From: Stieleria bergensis
Lineage (GTDB): Bacteria > Planctomycetota > Planctomycetia > Pirellulales > Pirellulaceae
NCBI GenBank assembly: GCA_007745635.1
Contig: CP036272.1
Location: forward strand, 1,575,901-1,639,900
DNA: 64,000 bases
Direction of reading: 5' to 3'
The stretch's first letter is position 1, and each line of letters opens with the position of its first letter. Shown piece after piece: positions 17,246 through 25,257 of the stretch. The translations under genes and the position numbers were made by a program. The notes under the pieces were generated by a model. That model made no database searches. It was not told where the DNA came from and worked only from the letters and a program-made list of their open reading frames with translations.

Positions 17246-17300
17246 GTTTGAAGACATTCAGGTCACAGACGTCGGGCGTCCGTGCTTGCACGCACCAATG
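17246..17300. repeat. Dispersed hairpin repeat, GTGC/GCAC family, copy 3
   Basis: TTTGAAGACATTCAGGT, then GTGC-TT-GCACGCACC, followed by TTTTGAAG. The arrangement matches the copies at 5330 and 15164. Confidence 0.6.
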
Positions 17301-17591
17301 TTTTGAAGAACGTTGAACTCGGTTGGTGCGAGCAATCCCCCCACGAGTCTTTCGTGCTCATCGTGTCCTTCGTGGTTCCATTGCCGAGGCCTTGACGAGC
17401 CTGCATGAGACCGTTGAAGACCTGCCGGCTTTGATCGCGTCTCAGCCACGGCCTAGGGGCAATGGCGCCTAATCGGTTCGCCGCCTATAAGCTCATGCAA
17501 GTAATCACCAAAGAGATCATCAAGTATTTTAACACCAGATGGGGCATCCCCTAATCACACGCTTCGGTTGCATCGTTTGTCGCGGCCCGAG

Positions 17592-18242
17592 TCAGGTGAA
17601 ACACACTCCTGCACCTTCCATTCGGCTCATTTCGTCGATCGTCTCAGAGTAATGCTTGTCTGTTGATGGCGGCAGGCTCAAAACCCCTTCCGGAACATTA
17701 AACACGGATAGCTTCTTTAAAAATATTCTCCAGTAACTGAACGGCCCAATACCCAGTGTCTTCCAATCTACTTCGTTTTTCCAGGATGACTTGACGACAA
17801 CATGTCGATTTGAGTCTTTCCGAATCAAGCTTCCTGACAGGCCAACAATGCAAACGCTTCCGCTGAACTCAGAAACATCAAGTTGAAAATCAATGTCCTC
17901 TGGAGGCCGCACGACAAAATCATCTTCAAATTCCGGTTGTACAACTAGGGACGAGGGACTCTCACCAGCAACGACAACTCTCCTCAATGTCGCTTCCGAA
18001 CTTATCTTAAGTGCATCACCGCAATCAAGGTTTGAGAAAACGACGTTGTCGAGGACAACATCACTCGTCATTACACAAGTGCCCGGGCTTACCCTGCAAT
18101 TGATGAATTTGACATTCTCAACCGTGGCGATTTTTCCTTGAGGCGGCATGACTGTTAAGTCAGAGAACTCAGCCTGTTCAAAGTCTCGGTTTGAAAGGAC
18201 AGGATTCCCACTTCCGTCATCTTGAAAATCAACTTGTGTCAT
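17592..18242 (-). CDS. Putative immunity-type protein of a polymorphic toxin module
   Basis: 216 residues, soluble, no signal peptide. N-terminal half reads as a right-handed repeat-like series (FEQAEFSDLTV, ENVKFINCRV, DNVVFSNLDCG), reminiscent of pentapeptide/beta-helix repeats; the C-terminal part (FSYWRIFLKKLSVFN) is different. No exact family is recognised. The immunity call is inferred from position: it begins 17 bases after the end of a toxin-domain remnant on the same strand, with a second toxin/immunity pair further upstream. Base composition is more AT-rich than neighbours (TTTAAAAATATTC), consistent with transfer. Confidence 0.6.
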   Translation of the reverse strand: MTQVDFQDDGSGNPVLSNRDFEQAEFSDLTVMPPQGKIATVENVKFINCRVSPGTCVMTSDVVLDNVVFSNLDCGDALKISSEATLRRVVVAGESPSSLVVQPEFEDDFVVRPPEDIDFQLDVSEFSGSVCIVGLSGSLIRKDSNRHVVVKSSWKNEVDWKTLGIGPFSYWRIFLKKLSVFNVPEGVLSLPPSTDKHYSETIDEMSRMEGAGVCFT

Positions 18243-18259
18243 TCGCAGTCTCTCCGTCG

Positions 18260-18706
18260 TTATTCATCGAGTGATTGGATAAATCTTCGGCCCAGGTCAC
18301 GCGGAATTGAATCGTAAGTGATCACCGCATCCACTTCTGGCCTAGCAAAGTGCGTCCGAATTGATGAAGGGCTGCCGCCGGTGACATCAAATCCGTGCCC
18401 GCCGGGGCCAATGAAATCCTGAGGAGTATTTGTCCTACCGGTCCAGCGAACATCGCTCAGAACACTATCTGGATTGCTTCTGACAGCCTGCCGCACTCGA
18501 GAAGCAACCCTGCTTTCTTACGCAGTACCGAAGAAAAGCTGCATTCGCCAAGGTTCGTCAGCAATCGCCCTAATCTGACTCGGTGAAAGCTCTCTCGCCA
18601 GAACGTCAAAGTTGTTTACCAGTTCCCCGCGCACTTCGCTCGTAATTCTTGCGAGTTCTCGCTGCTGCGAAAGAGTACGTGGCAGTGTCGGATTTGGGGC
18701 AAGGCT
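18260..18706 (-). pseudogene. Remnant of a polymorphic-toxin C-terminal domain, interrupted by an in-frame stop
   Basis: One minus-strand frame reads about 149 codons from just after the upstream immunity stop to TGA/TAA at 18260, interrupted only by TAA at 18518-18520. The 5' part reads SQQRELARITSEVRGELV, ELSPSQIRAIADEPWRMQ and LFFGTA, then the stop, then ESRVASRVRQAVRSNP, TPQDFIGPGGHGFDVTGG and VDAVITYDSIP. The sequence on both sides of the stop looks like one domain, and CAA to TAA would explain the break. There is no start codon or delivery region, so it resembles a displaced toxin cassette. A nuclease-type toxin is possible from the FDVTGG core, but the family is not identified. Confidence 0.6.
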
Positions 18707-18944
18707 ACATCAGTTCGACGGGCCGAACCTCCTCTGAGGATAAGTTGACGGCGAGAACGATTGACGGTGGATCAGTCGTTGCACTGCGATCGGTCATCCC
18801 TTCGTATGCGAATTCGACCTGCCAAGTCTCTGCGGCTCCATCTTTCAGACTCACGCCGAGGCAAGCACCGTGTCCATAGCCGCGATCCTTCATCATCCGT
18901 TCTGCCAGCTCAACGGCCAGCTCAATTTTAGTAATCGTACTCAT
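18705..18944 (-). CDS. Small putative immunity protein (Imm35/YrhB-like appearance)
   Basis: 79 residues: MSTITKIELAVELAERMM followed by GACLGVSLKDGAAETWQVEF and PPSIVLAVNLSSEEVRPVEL. An N-terminal helix, a central W-V/F strand and a final strand with E-E-V-R-P resemble YrhB/immunity-35-type proteins, but this is a weak visual match. It starts 18 bases after the end of the metallopeptidase toxin-like gene and its stop abuts the next toxin remnant. This toxin > immunity order is typical of polymorphic toxin loci. Confidence 0.6.
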   Translation of the reverse strand: MSTITKIELAVELAERMMKDRGYGHGACLGVSLKDGAAETWQVEFAYEGMTDRSATTDPPSIVLAVNLSSEEVRPVELM

Positions 18945-18962
18945 AGCTTGTACTCCTAATTG

Positions 18963-19310
18963 TTACCTCGTAGACGGGTAGTTCAGCGACCAATCACGCT
19001 CAAGGTCGTTCAATTGTTCCCAGATTCGGTTGTTCTTGAGTCTCTCCAAAACCATTTGTTCACGTTGCGCGGGCGTGAACAGCTTGTAGTAATCGTCTCC
19101 GTACTTCTTGTAGTCAAGCATATGGGCAAGCTCGTGCCTGACGTTCAATCGCGTGGGATTTCTTGGCAGTGTCATCACGCCACGAACACCGTCGAAGCTG
19201 CCGTTAATTCCTTCGTGAAGATAGATGCCTCTGCGGTCGAGGTACTTGACCAAGGCCGGAATCTTCTCTTTCGGGAACAGTTCGCCGCCAAGTTGGCCAA
19301 CTTCATCCAT
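18963..19310 (-). CDS. Orphan zincin-like metallopeptidase toxin domain (Tox-MPTase-like)
   Basis: 115 residues from ATG at 19310. It contains a zinc-binding HELAH (RHELAHMLDYKKYG) and, before it, YLDRRGIYLHEGINGSFDG and MTLPRNPTRLNV, which fit the toxin metallopeptidase domains carried at C-termini of RHS/polymorphic toxins. After it, YYKLFTPAQREQMVLERL supplies a possible third ligand region. No signal peptide, secretion or RHS repeats are present and only 53 bases separate it from the neighbouring peptidase gene, so the delivery part of the toxin is missing. It may be an inactive orphan module or a solitary effector. Confidence 0.65.
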   Translation of the reverse strand: MDEVGQLGGELFPKEKIPALVKYLDRRGIYLHEGINGSFDGVRGVMTLPRNPTRLNVRHELAHMLDYKKYGDDYYKLFTPAQREQMVLERLKNNRIWEQLNDLERDWSLNYPSTR

Positions 19311-19363
19311 TAGATCTACCCTACTTGGGGCGATGGATGATGGGGGGTGTTTGGTTGCGGGGG

Positions 19364-22300
19364 CTATTCGCGTGAGCCGGGGACGATCTTTAGCTTGAGC
19401 TTTTTCTTGCCACGCATGACTTCAATCTCCACTGCTTCGCCGATCTTCAAGGCTTCGATTGCGTAGGTGTAGTCTTGAATGTCCTCGATCTTCTTTCCGG
19501 CCAAGCTGATGATTACGTCACCGCCTTGAATGCCCGCTTGGTCAGCGGGCGCGGTTCGAGTCACGCCACTTAACTTCACTCCCTTGATCCGACCGGCGGC
19601 GTAGTCTGGAATGGTGCCGAGGTAGGCGGTTAAGCGAACGCGCGGTGTTTCCTTTTTCTGTTCGCCTTCATCCAGCTTGAACTCAGGGACGTTGCTATCG
19701 GCCAGGAAGCCTCGGGTGAGCAAGGCGAACAGGTGTGCGATCTGGCTGTTCCCTTCATAGTTGATCTTTTCTTTGGTGTCACGCGGTGTGTGGTAGTCTT
19801 CGTGAGCTCCGGTGAAGCCAGAGAGGATTGGCACATCGCGAGCGGCGAATGCGGAGGCATCGGTTGGCAGGCTGGTGCTGGTGCGATCGAGTGTGAGCGG
19901 CAATCGAACGGGGACATTCCGGCGTTTCACCAAGCCTTCAAAGCCGGGCGAGGATCCAATACCTTGGATCACCAAACTCTCACGCAAACGGCCAACCATA
20001 TCGAGGTTCAAGTACGCAGCGATTGCGGGGGAAAGCGGCGCGGCTTGAGGGCTCATGCCGTGCGCTTTTGCCATCCGCTCTGCTTCGGGATCAACGACTG
20101 CTTGGGGAGCATCAGGGAAGAGCTTGTCAAAGGATTCTAAAAAGGCTTGTGAGCCGAACAGCCCCAGTTCTTCGCCACTCCAGGCGGCGACCATCAAGTC
20201 GCGTTTGGCGGTGAGCTTGCCGGATTGTTTTTGGTCGGCAATGAATTCCGCAATCTCTAGAATCGCGGCGACACCGGAAGCGTTGTCGTCGGCACCTTGG
20301 TGGATCTGATCGCGTTCTTCATCGACTGCCAGTGAATTGCTGCCACCGCCGCGGCCGAGGTGATCGATATGTGCCCCCAGCATGACCATCGGATAGGTGT
20401 GCTTGCCAGGCGTTGCTGGAAGTCGAGCCACGACGTTACGGCCGATCCCCGTGCGGCGTTCAATGGCGATGTCTGCAGCGACTTTGGCGCCGCTCATCAG
20501 GTAGCCCATCGCCAGGGAGCCGTCATCGAGTGCCGACTGTTGTTCCTTCAGCGTGCCATCGTCACTGCCAAACAGTTTGCCAGCCATCTGATTGGTCATC
20601 GAAATCGCCGCGATGCTGATGCCGGATGAGGAAGCTGCATTGTCGAAGCGAAGCAATTCGTTGCGGACTTTGCTGTTGGGTCCGCTGACAAAGATAATTC
20701 CCTTGGCACCGAGGTCGCGGGCCAAGGTTGCCTTTCGACGAGGGCTGCTGAACCGCGCCAATTGCTGACGGCGTTCGGGAGTGATGTCTTGGGGTAAATC
20801 GCGAAAGACCAATACCCAGCGACCGGCGACGTTCAAGTGAACATAGCTGTCATACGGGCTGATTTTGTCGTTGCCTTCGACTTGGATTCCATAGCCAGCA
20901 AACATTACTTCGGCAGGTTCAATTTTGATGTCTGCAGAAAACGCCATCGGCCGCCAGTCTTTGTTCAGGACGAGCTCAGTGTCGCCAATCTTTAGCGTGC
21001 TCTTATCTGCGATCGAGCAACCGGCCGGAAATTCAAAACTGTCGAAGTAGGTGCCGTTCTCGCCAGCAGGTTCGAAGCCCAAGGCTTGCAGGTAAGCAGC
21101 CACGTAAGCGGTCGCGCGGCGCTCGCCTTCGGTGCCGGTGAGTCGGCCTTCGAGTTCAGGCCTGGTCAAGTAATCGATGTGTCGAGCGATATCGGCGGGA
21201 GAGAATTCAGCCGTTGCGTTTTCTCGGGCTGCCAAGGCTGCCTGTCGGTCCGCTGCGTTCTCCTCTTGGCCGCTTGAGGGTTGATCGATCAGTCCCAGGC
21301 GTTTTCGCATTTCGCTGTCGTTCCACTGGCCGCGAAAGATCTGCGATCGTTTCTCTGGGGTGCGAGTGCTGGTCCAAGAGATTTCGTTCCCGTTTGGCAG
21401 GAAGACCGGCAGGCCATCAAAGCCGTCGGTGTAGGTCACCCGAACTGGATCGCCGTTGCCGTCTGCGCGAACACAGTACAGTTCAAAGTTTGCGAAGCCA
21501 TGTTTATTGGTGGTGAAGACCAAGTAGTCACCGCTGGGGTGGAAATAAGGCGCCCAGCTCATGGCACCAAGATTCGTCAGTCGGCGAACGTCACTGCCGT
21601 CGGTTTTCATCGTGTAAATTTCAGCCGTCGCGCCGTCTTCGGCAAAACGTCGCCAGCAAATGCGTTTTCCATCAGCGGAAAAGAAAGGGCCGCCGTCATA
21701 GCCAGCCACATCGGTCAATCGACGCAGATTTGAGCCATCGGAGTTCATGATGTACAAGTCGATGAAGTATGACTTGTCTGTTCTAAGCAGTTCCTGTTCA
21801 CGCTCGCTGAGTGCATGATCGTAGGCGGATCGATTGCTGGCAAAGACAATCTGTTTGCCATCGGGGCTAAAGCTGGCTTCGGCGTCATACCCGCGCGCCT
21901 TGGTGATGCGTTTTAGCTCGCCGCCTGGCTGTCGGATGTAGATGTCGAATTCAGGATCATAGTCCCACGAATACCGTGGTTGCTTGCCTTCCTGGCGAAG
22001 CTTAAGCAAGTTGTTCTGTTGTTCTACTGACGTCGGGTCGTGGTGTGTCCCCGAAAATAAGATCTGTTCGCCATCGGGATGGATCCAAGCGCAGGTGGTT
22101 TTGCCTTGTCCGGTTGACACCTTTTCGATATCACCGTTGGACAGATCCATCAAGAAGATCTGGTAGAACGGATTGGCGGGATCACGTTCGCTTTGAAAGA
22201 CCATCTTGGTGGCATCGGCACTGAAGTAGCCTTCGCCGGAACGCAAGCCTTCGAACGTCAGTTGCTGAGTGTTGGCAATCAGCTCGGCTTCCGCATCAGG

Positions 22301-22399
22301 ATTGGACGTCGATTCGGGTTCTTGAGCAATGGCAAGATTGCCAGGCAAAAAGGAAACTGAAGCCAGTGCTATCCAGGCAACCTGTTTGAGAGAGTTCAT
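19364..22399 (-). CDS. Secreted beta-propeller/PA/M28 peptidase/PDZ protein
   Basis: 1011 residues with signal peptide (VAWIALASVSFLPGNLAIAQ). Residues 40-370 are TolB/PD40-type propeller blades (AEASFSPDGKQIVFASNRS). About 480-600 resembles a PA insert (GRWVLVFRDLPQD, ARDLGAKGIIFVSGP). The M28 zinc aminopeptidase domain follows with its ligand and catalytic motifs: GAHIDHLG, GADDNASG, SGEELGLFGS, NLDMVGRL and EDYHTPRDT. A PDZ domain ends the protein (ADQAGIQGGDVIISLAGKKI). It probably degrades peptides in the periplasm or outside; the four-part architecture is unusual but seen in planctomycetes and Bacteroidetes. It sits directly upstream of the toxin-like island. Confidence 0.9.
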   Translation of the reverse strand: MNSLKQVAWIALASVSFLPGNLAIAQEPESTSNPDAEAELIANTQQLTFEGLRSGEGYFSADATKMVFQSERDPANPFYQIFLMDLSNGDIEKVSTGQGKTTCAWIHPDGEQILFSGTHHDPTSVEQQNNLLKLRQEGKQPRYSWDYDPEFDIYIRQPGGELKRITKARGYDAEASFSPDGKQIVFASNRSAYDHALSEREQELLRTDKSYFIDLYIMNSDGSNLRRLTDVAGYDGGPFFSADGKRICWRRFAEDGATAEIYTMKTDGSDVRRLTNLGAMSWAPYFHPSGDYLVFTTNKHGFANFELYCVRADGNGDPVRVTYTDGFDGLPVFLPNGNEISWTSTRTPEKRSQIFRGQWNDSEMRKRLGLIDQPSSGQEENAADRQAALAARENATAEFSPADIARHIDYLTRPELEGRLTGTEGERRATAYVAAYLQALGFEPAGENGTYFDSFEFPAGCSIADKSTLKIGDTELVLNKDWRPMAFSADIKIEPAEVMFAGYGIQVEGNDKISPYDSYVHLNVAGRWVLVFRDLPQDITPERRQQLARFSSPRRKATLARDLGAKGIIFVSGPNSKVRNELLRFDNAASSSGISIAAISMTNQMAGKLFGSDDGTLKEQQSALDDGSLAMGYLMSGAKVAADIAIERRTGIGRNVVARLPATPGKHTYPMVMLGAHIDHLGRGGGSNSLAVDEERDQIHQGADDNASGVAAILEIAEFIADQKQSGKLTAKRDLMVAAWSGEELGLFGSQAFLESFDKLFPDAPQAVVDPEAERMAKAHGMSPQAAPLSPAIAAYLNLDMVGRLRESLVIQGIGSSPGFEGLVKRRNVPVRLPLTLDRTSTSLPTDASAFAARDVPILSGFTGAHEDYHTPRDTKEKINYEGNSQIAHLFALLTRGFLADSNVPEFKLDEGEQKKETPRVRLTAYLGTIPDYAAGRIKGVKLSGVTRTAPADQAGIQGGDVIISLAGKKIEDIQDYTYAIEALKIGEAVEIEVMRGKKKLKLKIVPGSRE

Positions 22400-22569
22400 G
22401 GTGCTGCGTGATCAATAAAGAGGTGAGTTCTGAACGTCAACGGGCTGATGAGCGATTGTAAACGCTGGGCAACAGAAGGATTTCAGTGGCTCTGGCGGAA
22501 TCCAGCAATTTGGCTGAAATCCTCCCCGCTTGTCGGGCCGCCGAGGGAACGCCGGCGGGTGAGCAAAGG

Positions 22570-25053
22570 TCACTGAGGTGGTTGCGAATCTCGCTGGTCG
22601 AGCTTTTGCTTCAGTTGCATCAAGACGGATTGGTAGTCTGGATTCTGTGGATCCAGTTCGGCCGCTTTCTTAAGTCGCTCAAACGCCAGTTCCCATTGGC
22701 CGTCGGTGTAGAGCGCTAGGCCGTAGCGATACTGCAGGATTGCCAAGTTAGGGGCCAGTTTGGCATCACGGGCAATCAGTGGCAATTCTTCGCTGCGCAG
22801 TCGCTTGGTTTCAGCCATCAGTTTCTGTTGCTGATTGGCTGGCAACGACTGGGCAATGTTCTCCAGAAGGAACGCCAGATTGCTGCGAGCGCCTGTTGTT
22901 TTGGGTTCGATTTCAATCGCTGTGCGGTAGCTCTCAATGGCTTCTTTGAAGAAACGATTGTCAGTTGGTGGCGTTTGATTGCGTTGTTGTTCCAGGAAGC
23001 CAAGTTGTTCTTGGACGGAACCCCAGGACAAGTGCGCCCCGGCGCGATCAGCGGGGACACTGTATTCCTGTTTCAATTCTTTCAGCACACGATCAAACTT
23101 CATGCGATCCAATTTGGTCAGCTGAGCGAGAACACCGGACTGCAGGATCGATTGGGCTGCACCGAGACGAACCAAGCGATCCTTGTCGGAGAGCAACTTG
23201 GTCAACACGTCATAAGTTTTTTGCGGGTTGGCCCGAGCCAGTGCTCGCGCAGCGGCCGCGCGAACGATTGGGTGTTCCTGGTCGTCTTCAACAATGGTCG
23301 TGGCAAGAACATCGATCTGCCGTAGTCCCATTGCTGCTAACTGGTCTAACAAGGTGGCGCGGGCGATCGCGGGCGATTCGAAATCTTTCTTGTTTAGGAA
23401 TTCAATGGCTTTGCGAACGCCTTCGCGCTGCCCGTTTCGCAGTGGCACCAATGCTTCAGCGAAGTGTGGCTGTCGAAAGCGTTTCTCGCCGTACCATTTC
23501 TCGCAGGCATCATCGCACCACTTGTCGGTCGCTTGGATCAGTTGTTCTAGGGTCTGGCCGTCTTTGCCAACGACTTGATCGGGGTTTTCGCGAGCATCAC
23601 GGAGCCAGAGCGAGTACTCCTTGTCTTGCAGGGACTGGCTGTGCTGGGGGGTGATCTCAGGCAAGCGATCTTTCACATGGCAGTGGCTGCAGGCGTTGGG
23701 CACTCCAAGTTGGACCGACAAGTCCGGTCGGGGCACACGCAAGCTATGGTCACGGCGCGGATCGACTTCCATGTAAGTGGTGTGTGGCATGTGGCAGTTG
23801 ACGCACTGGGCACCTGCGGTTCCAGGAGCATGGAAGTGGTGCGAAGGAACATCGTATTTGCCGGCAGCGTGCTGATGGCAGGACGTGCAAACGTTGTTGC
23901 CATCATGCTTGAGCTTCAGAGAGTGCGGATCATGGCAGTCAGAGCAGCGGATCCCCTTGTGATACATCTTGCTTTGGATGAACGAGCCATAGACATAGAC
24001 TTCATCAAGAATTTGTCCATCACCATGGTAGGTTTGTTCGTCCAGATTCGACAAACGCAGGTGGTCGTGGAATGTCGCCCCACCTGCAAATTCAGTGTCC
24101 AGCAGGCTGCGACGACTGTGGCAGGGAGCGCAGGTTTGGATTTGTGGTTCGTTGCTTTCGCCTTTTAGCTTGGTCAGTCCATAACCATAGCGGCGGTCCC
24201 AAAACAGCGACTTTTTACGAGCGAGTTCGACGTGCAGCGAAGCCGGTCCGTGGCAGGCTTCACAGCTGACGTCGATTTCTGAAAACGTTGTGTGGTAGGA
24301 CTGGGTTTGAGTATCAAAGTTGGTCTTTAGGTTGGTCGAGTGACAGTCCGCGCACATCGTTTGCCAGCGCTGCGCGATACCGGTCCAGTGCAATGGGTCA
24401 TCGGCGGCTAGCTTGTCCGTAACATCTGGTGGTCGCAAATAGAACCAGCGATTGTCTTTGCTGTCCCAGCTAATTCGCAACACCTGCAGTCGCGCGACTT
24501 CGCAGTCTGGCTGATCGTCACTGCGATCAAACTCGACCATGTATTGCTGCAGCGGATAGACACCGAAGACATATTTGACTTCGTAGTCGTGCATTTCGCC
24601 GTCGGGGCCTTCGGTGTTGACCAGAAAAAGATCGCCGTCGCGGAACAGTCGATTCTGTAGTCCGTCGTGCTCAAAGATCACATCGTTGAAGTCGCCCAGA
24701 ACGGTGTCTTCGGTCGCCAGGTCCATGGCTTTGTCATGGTCCGATCCGGTGAACGCCTCGACCTCTTTCTGATGGCACTCCACGCAGCTCGATCGCCCGA
24801 TGAAGGTGGCTTGGACGCCGTCGGGCATTGCCACCCAGTAATCTGCAAAGACCAAACCACTGGCGAGGACCAGCAAGCAGAGACCGCTCCAGAAAGGTTT
24901 GCGTTTCCACAGCGGCGTGAAGCTGGCGGCCGATTGTAGCGAATCGTCTGAAGTGGTTTTGGAAGCGGACTTGGGCACTGCGGTGCGTTCGGCAAGAGAG
25001 TGAGGAAGGGCGTCGACGGACAGCTGGGACTCGCGGATGCGCGTGCACCCCAA
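22570..25053 (-). CDS. Membrane-anchored octaheme c-type cytochrome with HEAT and TPR repeats
   Basis: About 827 residues; start uncertain (TTG at 25053, no ATG before residue 76). A single N-terminal membrane segment near residues 53-72 (FWSGLCLLVLASGLVFADYW) anchors it. Eight CxxCH heme motifs lie between residues 90 and about 460: CVECH, CADCH, CEACH, CAPCH, CSDCH, CTSCH, CVNCH and CSHCH. HEAT-like repeats (about 540-650: IVRAAAARALARANPQ) and TPR (about 690-815: IESYRTAIEIEPKTTGARSN) follow. It is related to multiheme tetrahaem c554/doubled-CxxCH proteins that carry electrons on the periplasmic side. Stand-alone gene; partner reductase or oxidase is not in the window. Confidence 0.85.
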   Translation of the reverse strand: MGCTRIRESQLSVDALPHSLAERTAVPKSASKTTSDDSLQSAASFTPLWKRKPFWSGLCLLVLASGLVFADYWVAMPDGVQATFIGRSSCVECHQKEVEAFTGSDHDKAMDLATEDTVLGDFNDVIFEHDGLQNRLFRDGDLFLVNTEGPDGEMHDYEVKYVFGVYPLQQYMVEFDRSDDQPDCEVARLQVLRISWDSKDNRWFYLRPPDVTDKLAADDPLHWTGIAQRWQTMCADCHSTNLKTNFDTQTQSYHTTFSEIDVSCEACHGPASLHVELARKKSLFWDRRYGYGLTKLKGESNEPQIQTCAPCHSRRSLLDTEFAGGATFHDHLRLSNLDEQTYHGDGQILDEVYVYGSFIQSKMYHKGIRCSDCHDPHSLKLKHDGNNVCTSCHQHAAGKYDVPSHHFHAPGTAGAQCVNCHMPHTTYMEVDPRRDHSLRVPRPDLSVQLGVPNACSHCHVKDRLPEITPQHSQSLQDKEYSLWLRDARENPDQVVGKDGQTLEQLIQATDKWCDDACEKWYGEKRFRQPHFAEALVPLRNGQREGVRKAIEFLNKKDFESPAIARATLLDQLAAMGLRQIDVLATTIVEDDQEHPIVRAAAARALARANPQKTYDVLTKLLSDKDRLVRLGAAQSILQSGVLAQLTKLDRMKFDRVLKELKQEYSVPADRAGAHLSWGSVQEQLGFLEQQRNQTPPTDNRFFKEAIESYRTAIEIEPKTTGARSNLAFLLENIAQSLPANQQQKLMAETKRLRSEELPLIARDAKLAPNLAILQYRYGLALYTDGQWELAFERLKKAAELDPQNPDYQSVLMQLKQKLDQRDSQPPQ

Positions 25054-25257
25054 AGGAACCTGAGCTCTTTGGGCCGATCGCCATCATCATCAGCACGCAA
25101 GTCTGGACGATTGCTCGTTCCGTGCAGACAGGGCGTCTGCGCCAGCCTTTGGGACTTGGCTTTGTGCCGGGGCTCTGCTGGGCCGCATTAAAGCAACCAG
25201 ACGACCGTTAGATCATCTGGTTCAAGTCTACCCAAATCGTCGCGTTCGCTCCACCGT

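Larger units (their letters stand above)
16949..17591. other. Intergenic region between recombinase and immunity-type gene
   Basis: About 640 bases between convergent genes. It holds one copy each of the two dispersed hairpin repeat families (17042-17094 and 17246-17300). No gene is supported. Confidence 0.45.

Noticed and set aside
16046..19310. Xer recombinase plus toxin island as an integrative element
   Set aside because: The recombinase is of housekeeping Xer type and no att-like direct repeats flanking the island were found.
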